This document shows positions 1 to 7,219 of a stretch of DNA of 22,462 nt, piece after piece. The first letter of the stretch is position 1, and each line of letters opens with the position of its first letter. The position numbers and the translations under genes were made by a program. The DNA comes from Candidatus Bipolaricaulota bacterium (GTDB lineage: Bacteria; Bipolaricaulota; Bipolaricaulia; RBG-16-55-9; DRXL01): assembly GCA_026414955.1 (NCBI GenBank), contig JAOAIA010000004.1, forward strand, positions 1-22,462, written 5' to 3'. A model generated the notes under the pieces. The model was given only the letters and a program-made list of their open reading frames with translations, was not told the origin of the DNA and searched no databases.

Positions 1-2
1 CT

Positions 3-689
3 TTAGTGATAGTCTAGACGAGTGACAAGCTGCGCATACGCATACGACACAATGCACCAGAGCCAGAAGCCGGAGAGCCACCCCACAGTACCTTCTACGA
101 TGCGCGATGGCCCCGCGAGAAGAAATGGAATCACAAGGCAGCTAGGAAGAAGGGCGAGGAAGAACATTCGCCACCAGTTCCCTTCAGTCAGCGCCCAACT
201 GGTGCTGAGAGCCTCTCCTAAATCGGCTTCTCCTGCAACGATGGCTTGATAAGCAAAAATGAGTTTCACCCCGACGTAGATCGCGGGGATAACAGCGATT
301 AATTTGAGGATCTCGGGCATGATTGCGAAGATATAGCCCGCAATGACAAAGATGGCGTGAAGCCCGACGAGCGTTGGGAGGCGCGCTAAAGCTGATAGTA
401 TCGCCTCAGCCATAACGAGCGCTTTCTTCTTGGCAATCACCGAGTACACAAACTGTATGACTATAGCATTGAGAGCCGGAAAGAGTACAAAGTCAACGAT
501 GATCTCGATAATGCTTTTGGGCAGCCCCGCACTCGGAGCTAGGATGAGCCATGATAGATTGCTAAAGTGAGCGAAAAGGTTCCACAGAAGAAGTCCTCCG
601 AGCATTCCCATCAGGAGGGGGGCTGCCAACATGGTTGAACCTAAAGCCAATGCCTCGCCAAACGAGACTTGAGGACGCAAGGGTCTCAC
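3..689 (-). CDS. Multi-pass membrane protein, function unknown
   Basis: A 228-aa protein with about five or six hydrophobic stretches, beginning near MLAAPLLMGMLGGLLLW and ending near WLSGFWLWCIVSYAYAQ. Short charged loops separate them, as in small integral membrane proteins of the YIP1/DUF4013 style, but no family motif is certain. I chose the GTG at 689 because it forms a GTGA overlap with the stop codon of the proline dehydrogenase gene (stop at 688-686), a classic translational-coupling junction. The open frame continues upstream to an ATG at 767, but that start would run 82 bases into the dehydrogenase. The gene is probably co-transcribed with the dehydrogenase. No transport or enzymatic role can be read from the sequence. 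The stop codon lies at the window edge, so downstream context is unseen. Confidence 0.7.
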   Translation of the reverse strand: MRPLRPQVSFGEALALGSTMLAAPLLMGMLGGLLLWNLFAHFSNLSWLILAPSAGLPKSIIEIIVDFVLFPALNAIVIQFVYSVIAKKKALVMAEAILSALARLPTLVGLHAIFVIAGYIFAIMPEILKLIAVIPAIYVGVKLIFAYQAIVAGEADLGEALSTSWALTEGNWWRMFFLALLPSCLVIPFLLAGPSRIVEGTVGWLSGFWLWCIVSYAYAQLVTRLDYH

Positions 690-1615
690 CCCCTGATCAG
701 ATTCTTCACCAAAAACAACACGTTCGCCGGTCTCTCCGCCAGCCTTCTCATAAAGTACGGATACCAATGCGTCCCGTAAGACACATAAATCCGCACGCGA
801 TAACCCTCGCGCGCGAGCTGAAGCTGCAAGTCTCTGCGAATCCCGTAGAGCATCTGAAACTCAAAGCGATCTCTGGGGATATTATGCTCGCGCACGTGGT
901 CTATCGCCCAGCGAATGATCTTCTCGTCGTGTGTGGCAATCGCGGGGTAGACGCCCTGCTCTTGCGCGCGCGGGCTGAAGAGCATCTCTAGAAGTTTTAT
1001 ATAGTTCGCGTCCACGTCGCGCTTGTGCGGGAAAGCGATACTGGGCGGCTCTTGATACGCCCCCTTGCAGAGCCGTACCCTGACACCCCACTCTATGAGT
1101 CTTTCTAGATCGCGTGCGCTCCGTCTTAGATAGGCTTGGATCACCGGCCCGACGTTGTCGAAGCCCTCGCGCCGTAATCTCTCATAGAGATCGAGCGTTC
1201 GGTCTGTATACGCCGAGCTTTCCATATCTATACAGACGAAATTCTGATGCGCCCGCGCGCGCTCTAAGATCCGCCGCATGTTCTGCAAACAGAGTTCTGG
1301 GCTGATGTCCAGCCCCATCTGGGTGAGCTTGAGCGAGACCTCGGACTGAACTTTTGTCTGGGCAATCGCGTCGAGAATCGCCAGATACTCGTCCGCAGCA
1401 GCGATCGCTTCGCGCTCGTTGGTCGTGTTCTCCCCTAAGTGATCGAGCGTTGCTAAGATATTCTGGGCGTTCAGCTCGCGCACTGCTGTGATGGCTTCAC
1501 TCAGCTCCTCCCCAGCGATGAACCGCCGCGCCGCGCGCTGCGCAAAACGATATCTGGAGAACGCCGATTGCATCGCGTGATTTTGCGAGAGCTTCAAGAG
1601 CATCGTGCGCATCAT
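686..1615 (-). CDS. Proline dehydrogenase (monofunctional, FAD-dependent)
   Basis: A 309-aa beta/alpha-barrel flavoenzyme that oxidises L-proline to pyrroline-5-carboxylate and passes electrons to the respiratory quinone pool. Length matches monofunctional bacterial PRODH of the Thermus type (about 307 aa). Visible family motifs: SLKLTQMG (94-101), VCIDMESS (about 127-134), QAYLRRS (160-166), RVRLCKGAY (179-187), THD (228-230), FEFQMLYGIR (251-260) and YGTHWYPYFMRRLAERPANV (280-299), which holds the substrate-carboxylate-binding arginine pair. Two consecutive ATGs (1615, 1612) are possible starts, and GAGAAG just upstream suits the second better. No pyrroline-5-carboxylate dehydrogenase gene is visible next door. 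The gene overlaps the following membrane protein by a GTGA junction. Confidence 0.92.
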   Translation of the reverse strand: MMRTMLLKLSQNHAMQSAFSRYRFAQRAARRFIAGEELSEAITAVRELNAQNILATLDHLGENTTNEREAIAAADEYLAILDAIAQTKVQSEVSLKLTQMGLDISPELCLQNMRRILERARAHQNFVCIDMESSAYTDRTLDLYERLRREGFDNVGPVIQAYLRRSARDLERLIEWGVRVRLCKGAYQEPPSIAFPHKRDVDANYIKLLEMLFSPRAQEQGVYPAIATHDEKIIRWAIDHVREHNIPRDRFEFQMLYGIRRDLQLQLAREGYRVRIYVSYGTHWYPYFMRRLAERPANVLFLVKNLIRG

Positions 1616-1635
1616 CTTCTCAGTACCCCGTGGGT

Positions 1636-1665
1636 ATTGTAACGCAAGGGACAGTCAGAGCGCAA
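1636..1665 (-). promoter_or_regulatory. Candidate promoter of the proline dehydrogenase gene
   Basis: On the minus strand a -10 element TACAAT (1641-1636, 5 of 6 matches) lies 20 bases before the ATG. A weak -35, TTGCGC (1665-1660), is 18 bases upstream. A perfect TTGACA at 1681-1676 has no acceptable -10 at 16-18 bases, so it is probably not used with this site. The call is weak because the -35 is poor. Confidence 0.35.
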
Positions 1666-1891
1666 AACAGACAGATGTCAATCATTCGCGTATCCAAAAG
1701 CTCGTACGCGCATCTCAGCGGGGATCTCTTTTAGAACGCCCTAAAGATATGATAGCCGCGGTGACCATCTATGAAGCGCTTCGTGATTTCTATAATAGTT
1801 ATTCTCTGCGCGCTCTATCAGATGGCGCGTCGCATCTGGCTTGTCCGCCGTGGCAAAGCGTTCTACTATATTAAGCTTACCTAAAAGAGCA

Positions 1892-1913
1892 GGGGCGTAC
1901 GGCTGTACGCCCC
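1892..1913 (-). terminator. Hairpin terminator of the RND operon (candidate)
   Basis: A perfect 9-bp stem (GGGGCGTAC / GTACGCCCC) with a 4-base loop, followed on the minus strand by TGCTCTTTTAGG. It starts 22 bases after the stop codon of the DxDxDG-repeat gene, so it is well placed to end that operon. The U-run is short. The stem resembles the palindromic repeat family found near 20.8 and 22.2 kb, so it may be a diverged member reused as a terminator. Confidence 0.5.
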
Positions 1914-1934
1914 ACAAGAGTGCATGGGAGAGGG

Positions 1935-2912
1935 TCAATGGGCAATAATAAAATCCGAGAACCCTACGGACTTCGTCGGCGTAATTCTGAAGAACGGCGT
2001 CGTATAGCGCAGCAGCACTTGGGTCTGAGAACTCTCCCCGGCGGTGAAGACCGCGCGCAGGACCAATTCTGGGTCCGGCCCCAAGAACGCTCGGAAGAAC
2101 GGGTCCTTGAACGTCGCGAACTTCATGGTGATCTTCACAGCAAAGGCCGTATACTCTCGTCGTCCCAGCTTCGTCTCCAAGACGAACTTCTCCGTGCCGA
2201 GGACTTCGGCGCGCGCCCGCGCAAACGGCTCCTCGCCCCACCGAATTATCTCAGAGAAGAAGACGTTGTACTCGTAGATCTGGCCTACTTTCAATGGTCT
2301 GCTATAGAGATGATAGATCCAATCGTTATAGGCCATAGCGCGTCCCGGCCAGGGGATCGTCGCCTTGAAGACCCCTTCGTAGGTAGGCAGGACGATCTCC
2401 ATCTGATTGGTATCGACGGGCTTGTAATAGCCCTCGCCTTCATAGTCGGGGCGGTTGGGATCGAGAAAATCGAACTTGATCTTGAACCGCGCCTCGCGCA
2501 TGGTGAAGTCTGGATGGAGAAAGCTGTGCCAATCTATGGTGATGACGTTGCCCGCCTTCACTTCGACGAATTGATGGAGCCTCAGGCCCTCAGGCCCTTG
2601 CGTGATACGATCCGTGCTGGTGGTGACGCCGTTGAGGTCTTCGTAGCGCACCCAGCGGGGATAGGGATCTTGCTTATCGGCGATGCCATCTTCGTCGGTA
2701 TCAGATTTGGTCGGGTTGGTGAAGTAGACGAAATACTCGTCGCCGTCTGGGAGCCCGTCACCGTCGGTGTCGGATTTGTTGGGGTCTGTCCCTAAGATCT
2801 TCTCTTGGGCGTCGGTAAGCCCGTCATTGTCTGCGTCCTGAGCGAACGATGTCTGATAAGCTGTGCCGACGAACAGCAGCGCGAGCATTGTCGTTACAGC
2901 GAGCAGGCGCAT
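1935..2912 (-). CDS. Secreted protein with calcium-binding DxDxDG repeats
   Basis: A 325-aa exported protein. Residues 1-25 form a signal peptide ending in Ala-Gln. Residues 26 to about 87 carry three thrombospondin type-3-like repeats of the form DxDxDGLxD, each expected to bind a calcium ion through its aspartates. The remaining about 235 residues are beta-rich, with alternating hydrophobic and charged strands (for example FVLETKLGRREYTAFAVKI), reminiscent of the DUF3108 periplasmic fold, but I cannot confirm that family. A strong AGGAGG precedes the ATG and overlaps the TAG of the RND transporter gene 13 bases upstream, so the two are co-translated. It is the last gene of the tetR operon and is followed by a hairpin. 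A periplasmic or surface partner of the transporter is the likeliest role, by context only. Confidence 0.8.
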   Translation of the reverse strand: MRLLAVTTMLALLFVGTAYQTSFAQDADNDGLTDAQEKILGTDPNKSDTDGDGLPDGDEYFVYFTNPTKSDTDEDGIADKQDPYPRWVRYEDLNGVTTSTDRITQGPEGLRLHQFVEVKAGNVITIDWHSFLHPDFTMREARFKIKFDFLDPNRPDYEGEGYYKPVDTNQMEIVLPTYEGVFKATIPWPGRAMAYNDWIYHLYSRPLKVGQIYEYNVFFSEIIRWGEEPFARARAEVLGTEKFVLETKLGRREYTAFAVKITMKFATFKDPFFRAFLGPDPELVLRAVFTAGESSQTQVLLRYTTPFFRITPTKSVGFSDFIIAH

Positions 2913-2925
2913 AAGAGATCTCCTC

Positions 2926-5418
2926 CTAGGTGTGAGATTCTTTCTGCAAGCGAGTTGCCAGTGCTAAGAGCGCGGGAAAGACGAAGACCGTCACGACGAA
3001 CGCGTAGAAGACCGCCAGCCCGACTAACAGCCCAAAGTCGCGATTCCACGTGATCGTGCTGAGCGTGAGCACGAAGAACGCCGATGCTGTGGTGAAGAAC
3101 GCGGCGAAGAGCGCCTCGCCGGTGCGGGCGGTCGCGCGGGCGAGGTCGCGCTCCTCGCGAAAGCGATGCATCAGGTGGATCGCGTAGTCTACTCCCAAGC
3201 CGATGCTGATCGCCGCGACGATGGCCGTCGCCGCATTCAGCTCCAGCCGCAACAAGCTCACTGTCCCCAACAGCACCCCCGTCACCAGCACCATCGGGAA
3301 AAGCCCGATCACCCCCCAGAGCACCGAACGGAGCGCCAGAGCCATCACGAGAAAGCATAGCCCAAACGAGATCGCCAGCGACCGCGTCAACGACTGATGC
3401 AGGGCATTCAAGCCCAGCTCCTCGACGAAGGGGACGCCCGTCACAAGAGCTTCGATCCCCAGAGCGTTGAGCTTGGCGATCACCGGGGCAAATCTCTCGG
3501 AGATATCGCGCGCGACGCGACGCACGCCCTCTTGATCGGAGAAGCGCATCGTGTTAACACGCACGACGGTCTTCTCGGAAGCACGGATAGGGAGCACATA
3601 CGCTTCAGCCCGCTGGCGCAGGGAATCTTTCGCTAAGACTTCGCCCAAGAGCCAGCGATACGCCTCATCGGGATCGTTTAAGAAGCGATCCATGAAGCCC
3701 TGGGCGAGCTGGGGATTAGCTGCGCGCACGTCTTCTAAATAGTGAGCGATGCTCGTCACGGTGTGCGCGTAGGGTGAGGCTGCTAACGCTTCGGGAATAT
3801 CTTTGAGCAGCACGCGCATCACGTCCAGCCGCGCGATCTCCCCCGTCAGCACAAGCTGCACTTCGTCATAGGTGCGGAACTCTTGGTTGACTTGGGTATA
3901 GAGCACGACCGTGGGGTAGTCCGGCGGCAGCAGCCGCCGATAGTCGACCGTGTACGTTTGAAATGCTCGCCCTTCCCAGTAGCCAAAAGCCCCCATGAGC
4001 ACCCCCAACAAGAGCACCGCCGTCATCGCGGCGCGCCCGCGCAACCGTTCAGCGTAGCGCCCAAGCCACAGGCTGAGCAGGCTCGCCTGGGGGTGCGCGA
4101 AGATCCTCCGAGTACCAGGCCACTGCTCCGTGCGCGGCCCTTCTGTAAAAATCTGTTTGAGTGCCGGGATGAGCGTCACAGTGATTATGAGAGCGCTGAT
4201 CACCGAGACGGCAGCGAGCAGCCCAAACCAGCGGATCGGCGGGCTAGGGGCAAAGAAGAGCGCCGTGAATCCGACGGCCGTCGTGACCGTCGTGAGCGTG
4301 ATCGCACGCCCGGTGCGCGTCAAGGCGATCCAGATCGCTTGCGGCCCCGGCTGCTTCTTACAGCGTTCTTCTTCGTATCGGTGCAACAAGTGAATCGCGT
4401 AGTCGTCGCCGATGCCCATGAGCAAGGGGAAGACCGCGGCCATCAAGAAGTTGACGGGAATCCCTAACCATCCGAGCAGTCCGAACGCCCAGACCCCCGA
4501 TACCCCTACGACCCCCAGCGTGAGATAGAGACTTGCCAAGGGCTTGTACGTCAGCAAGACTAAGAGCGCGAGCGCCCCTGCGAGCGCAAGATCAACGGGC
4601 ACAGCGACACGGGGGAAGAGTTCGGGGCTGAACGCCCCTAGCGCCACACCCGCGATCAGCACAAAGACTAATCCCAGCTCCCACGGGCGCGTCAGCCGGA
4701 AGACCCACAGCAGCGTCAGCGCGATCAGCGCGAAGACCAACGGAGTCAGATAGCGAATATCGCGCTGGGTCACTCGATTGAAGACATCGAGCGTCTCGCC
4801 GTAGCTGACCAGCCCGATCTCTAAAGCGACGGCGCGCTCTTGGATGGGCTTAAGCGCAGCTAGGGCTTGGCGCGAGACGGCGATAATATCGGCGTCCTTG
4901 GCGATGGTCGCCGTCGCTAAAGCGGTTCCCGCGAGCGACGTGAATTTCTTGAGCAGGGCCATGCGCTGGAACGCCATGCGAATGATCTCAGCGAACGAAT
5001 AGCCCAGCTCATCGCCGTCAGCGGGCAAACTATAGAAGCGTCGGTCGCCGCCGTGGAGTTCCGCGCGCACAAACTTGACAAAATCAGGAATCCCCTGAGC
5101 GGAGACGATCCCCGGCACGGCGCGCAGGGCTTGCAAGACAGCTTCCATCTCGAGGATCGCTTGGGGGGATTCGATAGAAAAATTTTCCCTGGGCGCGAAG
5201 CGCACGGCTATAACGTGCGCAAAGCTTGCGACGCCGAAGTCGCGCTCGACTTCTCGAAAGAGCTGCACCGTCGGGTGATCGGGCAGGAACTCTTGCGGGT
5301 CGTTGGCGATTCTCAGTCTTGTCAGGCCCACGGCACAGAGGGCCGTGATCAGCCCGATCACCGCGAGGACGATCCACGGCCCTCGTGTTCGCTGTGCACT
5401 GTTCATACTATACCCCAT
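2926..5418 (-). CDS. RND superfamily transporter, HAE3/MMPL type
   Basis: An 830-aa inner-membrane proton-driven exporter with the standard duplicated RND layout. There is one N-terminal transmembrane helix, a large periplasmic loop (about 35-215), a cluster of helices, a second loop (about 480-660) and a final helix cluster. The hallmark HAE3 TM4/TM10 motifs are both present and intact: GDDYAIHLLHRYEEE in the first half and GVDYAIHLMHRFREE in the second. They carry the Asp residues used in proton relay. Proteins of this clade (MmpL, HpnN and relatives) usually move lipids or hydrophobic compounds. The cargo here is unknown. The ATG at 5418 has GAGGG seven bases upstream. A second in-frame ATG at 5406 is preceded by GGGG. 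It is the third gene of the tetR operon, between two secreted proteins, and a palindromic repeat fills the gap before it. Confidence 0.9.
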   Translation of the reverse strand: MGYSMNSAQRTRGPWIVLAVIGLITALCAVGLTRLRIANDPQEFLPDHPTVQLFREVERDFGVASFAHVIAVRFAPRENFSIESPQAILEMEAVLQALRAVPGIVSAQGIPDFVKFVRAELHGGDRRFYSLPADGDELGYSFAEIIRMAFQRMALLKKFTSLAGTALATATIAKDADIIAVSRQALAALKPIQERAVALEIGLVSYGETLDVFNRVTQRDIRYLTPLVFALIALTLLWVFRLTRPWELGLVFVLIAGVALGAFSPELFPRVAVPVDLALAGALALLVLLTYKPLASLYLTLGVVGVSGVWAFGLLGWLGIPVNFLMAAVFPLLMGIGDDYAIHLLHRYEEERCKKQPGPQAIWIALTRTGRAITLTTVTTAVGFTALFFAPSPPIRWFGLLAAVSVISALIITVTLIPALKQIFTEGPRTEQWPGTRRIFAHPQASLLSLWLGRYAERLRGRAAMTAVLLLGVLMGAFGYWEGRAFQTYTVDYRRLLPPDYPTVVLYTQVNQEFRTYDEVQLVLTGEIARLDVMRVLLKDIPEALAASPYAHTVTSIAHYLEDVRAANPQLAQGFMDRFLNDPDEAYRWLLGEVLAKDSLRQRAEAYVLPIRASEKTVVRVNTMRFSDQEGVRRVARDISERFAPVIAKLNALGIEALVTGVPFVEELGLNALHQSLTRSLAISFGLCFLVMALALRSVLWGVIGLFPMVLVTGVLLGTVSLLRLELNAATAIVAAISIGLGVDYAIHLMHRFREERDLARATARTGEALFAAFFTTASAFFVLTLSTITWNRDFGLLVGLAVFYAFVVTVFVFPALLALATRLQKESHT

Positions 5419-5421
5419 GAT

Positions 5422-5484
5422 CTCACCCTCACCTCCAGCCCCTCTCCCTCCGTAGGGAGGAGGGAGCCAAGGGGTGAGGGCGAG
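5422..5484. repeat. G/C-rich palindromic repeat, family A, intergenic copy
   Basis: A long imperfect inverted repeat with a pyrimidine-rich left arm (CCCTCACCTCCAGCCCCTCT) and a purine-rich right arm (AGCCAAGGGGTGAGGG), hinged at CTCCGTAGGGAG. It has the same architecture as the elements at 13.2 and 15.25 kb. It lies inside the operon between the 321-aa secreted protein and the RND gene. Its minus-strand end supplies the GAGGG ribosome-binding sequence in front of the RND start. Confidence 0.75.
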
Positions 5485-5497
5485 GAAAGAGAGGGCC

Positions 5498-6463
5498 TCA
5501 CGACGGCATCGTCAAGATCAATAACCCCACGACGCCACGCAAGTCCGTGCGCACCTCAAAATCTATAACGCGCCCGTTGATCGCTCGGCTGACAAGCTCG
5601 GCACGATAGAGGTCTTGCGCTAAATAGCTGCTCTTGCCCGCGATGAGATTGCTGAGCGCAGCTTGGGCAGCGCCCTCGGAAACAAAGCGAATCTCGAAGC
5701 GCACCCGCGCGGTCGCGCCCTCGAAGAAGACGGCATAGCTCATGGTCTCTTCGTTCTGCTCGACGGGCTTATCTTTCGTCGCGTCGGTGCGCCGCACAAA
5801 TGCTACCGAGCCGCCGCGTGTCGCATAGGCCGCCACGAATTCGTCAAAGACCCCAAGGCGCCCCGTCAAGCGCTTCACGACGTGTTCTGCCGAAGCCTTG
5901 AGCCGAGCGACGTTGGCCGGCCCGCCCAGCCCCACTTCGGTGCCGAACCACAGCCGAGTCGCCAACGGAATATACGCCCATTCGATGGGGATCGGCCCGA
6001 AGACTCCCCCCGTGAAGATCACGGGGATGCCGTCCATCTCGACCATCTCCCAGTGTTTGTACGGGGAGTTGGGCGCTCCCACAGCAGCTTTCAGCCCCTG
6101 CAGCGCCCCAAAGACTTGGGGGAAGGGCGCCCCGTCAATAATCGAGAAGCTCGAGAGATTCGGCCCGGCCCCGTGCGCCACCCACGGGAGCCTCTGCGGG
6201 TCTAGGCGAAAGAGTTCGATGGCTTGACGGATCCCGTTGAGGGGGTGTCGCGCGGCCCCCAAAGGCCCCATCACGCCCTCGCGCAGGGTCGCGTCGCCCA
6301 ACAAAAGCGCTATGTCGGCAGCCAAGACGCGCGCGTAGCCCTCCGGATACTGCACCACGATCTCGTCCAGCTTCACCGTCCTCGACTGTGTCCATCCAAC
6401 CCCTCCGACCGCGATGACGACTGCGCTTGCCAGCGCAAGCCCGAGCAACACCTTGTTGCGCAT
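5498..6463 (-). CDS. Secreted protein of unknown function
   Basis: A 321-aa protein that I do not recognise. Residues 1-26 form a signal peptide (MRNKVLLGLALASAVVIAVG, cleavage near GWTQS). The mature part has glycine- and proline-rich stretches (FTGGVFGPIPIEWAYIP) and a hydrophobic C-terminal strand (GVVGLLILTMPS). There is no lipobox Cys, no metal-binding cluster and no transmembrane helix beyond the signal. AGGAGG lies five bases before the ATG and overlaps the TAG of the tetR gene, so translation is coupled to the regulator. It is the second gene of the operon. Placement between TetR and an RND pump suggests a periplasmic adaptor or cargo-binding role, which is inference only. Confidence 0.75.
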   Translation of the reverse strand: MRNKVLLGLALASAVVIAVGGVGWTQSRTVKLDEIVVQYPEGYARVLAADIALLLGDATLREGVMGPLGAARHPLNGIRQAIELFRLDPQRLPWVAHGAGPNLSSFSIIDGAPFPQVFGALQGLKAAVGAPNSPYKHWEMVEMDGIPVIFTGGVFGPIPIEWAYIPLATRLWFGTEVGLGGPANVARLKASAEHVVKRLTGRLGVFDEFVAAYATRGGSVAFVRRTDATKDKPVEQNEETMSYAVFFEGATARVRFEIRFVSEGAAQAALSNLIAGKSSYLAQDLYRAELVSRAINGRVIDFEVRTDLRGVVGLLILTMPS

Positions 6464-6472
6464 AGAGTCCTC

Positions 6473-7069
6473 CTATTTTAAGAAGGCGCGGAGCACGCGC
6501 CCTGATTCTTCTCGCAGTTTTTCGATATCCCGCCCGGCGACGGCTCCGAAGAGCAGCCCGTGCGCATACGTCCCAATAAAATCCACAAAAGACTCGACGG
6601 AGAGTCCACGGGCAGCGAGCAGCCCTGCTGTCTCGCCTCTGAGCCGGGCGAGCCATTCCCGATGCTTCGCTGCAAAGACTTTGCGCGCCCGCGGCGGCCC
6701 TCCCCCCGGTGCCGCGAGGATCATCTGCATCACCTGAAAAAGCTCTGGCTGCCGAGCATAGTGCCCTAAGAGATTGGTGATGATGCGCTCGGCAATCGCC
6801 AGCGGTTCTGTGACGCCATCTGTCCCCTCAAGCAGATTCCGGAAGTACTGCTCAGCCAGGGAGCAGAGCAGTTCTTCAATGAGGGCTTCCTTGGAGTCGA
6901 AATAGTAGTAGATCGTCCCCTTGCCCAGCCCTGCAACCTGGGCGATCTCGTCCATCGTCGCTTCTTGCAGCCCCTTCGTCGCGAAGATCCGTAACGCGGC
7001 ATGTAAGATCGCGGCGTAGCGCTCTTCTTTCTGTCTCTCTCTCAGCCGTCGTTCCGGGACCTGGGTCAT
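6473..7069 (-). CDS. TetR/AcrR family transcriptional regulator
   Basis: A 198-aa repressor. The N-terminal helix-turn-helix reads ILHAALRIFATKGLQEATMD followed by EIAQVAGLGKGTIYYYFDSKEAL, the canonical TetR DNA-binding signature. The C-terminal about 140 residues form the helical ligand and dimer domain, with no identifiable ligand. The frame is open to an ATG at 7135, but I chose the ATG at 7069 because the strong promoter (-10 at 7111-7106) lies between the two and the family homology begins there. The ribosome-binding site is weak. It heads the operon with the secreted protein, RND exporter and DxDxDG protein. A perfect palindrome in its leader suggests that it represses its own operon. 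Loss of repression on ligand binding is the usual scheme in this family. Confidence 0.92.
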   Translation of the reverse strand: MTQVPERRLRERQKEERYAAILHAALRIFATKGLQEATMDEIAQVAGLGKGTIYYYFDSKEALIEELLCSLAEQYFRNLLEGTDGVTEPLAIAERIITNLLGHYARQPELFQVMQMILAAPGGGPPRARKVFAAKHREWLARLRGETAGLLAARGLSVESFVDFIGTYAHGLLFGAVAGRDIEKLREESGRVLRAFLK

Positions 7070-7079
7070 GTTGACCAGA

Positions 7080-7096
7080 GAGTCGAATTTCGACTC
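7080..7096. promoter_or_regulatory. Palindromic operator, probable TetR binding site
   Basis: A perfect 17-bp palindrome, GAGTCGAA-T-TTCGACTC, placed between the -10 box and the tetR start, where bound protein would block transcription. A direct copy of half of it (GTCGAAT) recurs at 7101-7107, next to the -10. Perfect short palindromes in this position are typical of autoregulated TetR genes. The assignment to this TetR is inference from position. Confidence 0.7.
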
Positions 7097-7105
7097 ATCG
7101 GTCGA

Positions 7106-7135
7106 ATTATAACAGGGGCTTTCTCTCTGCGTCAA
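7106..7135 (-). promoter_or_regulatory. Promoter of the tetR-RND operon
   Basis: Minus-strand -35 TTGACG (7135-7130) and perfect -10 TATAAT (7111-7106) are separated by 18 bases. The predicted transcript starts near 7099, giving a leader of about 30 bases that begins at or just before the palindromic operator. Confidence 0.75.
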
Positions 7136-7183
7136 TGAGCCTTATCAACTTCGTTGGTGACGGCTGCCGTCCCATCGCGACAT

Positions 7184-7212
7184 TTGCCCCGAGAGAGCTG
7201 GGGCGCTAAACT
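7184..7212 (+). promoter_or_regulatory. Candidate leaderless promoter of the MBL nuclease gene
   Basis: TTGCCC (7184-7189), a 17-base spacer and TAAACT (7207-7212) end seven bases before the ATG at 7220. Transcription would start at or next to the A of the start codon. No ribosome-binding sequence is present, which agrees with leaderless translation. Confidence 0.5.
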
Positions 7213-7219
7213 CTCTTGT

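Larger units (their letters stand above)
1616..1934. other. 319-bp intergenic stretch without a convincing gene
   Basis: Lies between the proline dehydrogenase and the secreted DxDxDG protein. It contains a candidate promoter near the dehydrogenase and a strong hairpin near its right end, both annotated separately. Open frames cross it on both strands, but their composition is irregular, they show no motif or ribosome-binding site, and the longest is mainly an out-of-frame shadow of the neighbouring gene. No tRNA-like cloverleaf or recognisable small RNA is seen. Confidence 0.6.

Noticed and set aside
1741..2241. Minus-strand 166-codon open frame overlapping the end of the DxDxDG protein, as a possible frameshifted C-terminus
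   Set aside because: Its first two thirds are an out-of-frame shadow with Arg/Gly-rich composition, and the remainder crosses the hairpin terminator. The main frame has a good stop codon right before the hairpin, so no frameshift is needed.
3883..4467. Plus-strand 194-codon open frame opposite the RND gene
   Set aside because: It is antisense to a well-supported transporter, has Arg/Asp/His-rich composition typical of a shadow of GC-rich coding DNA, and has no ribosome-binding site.
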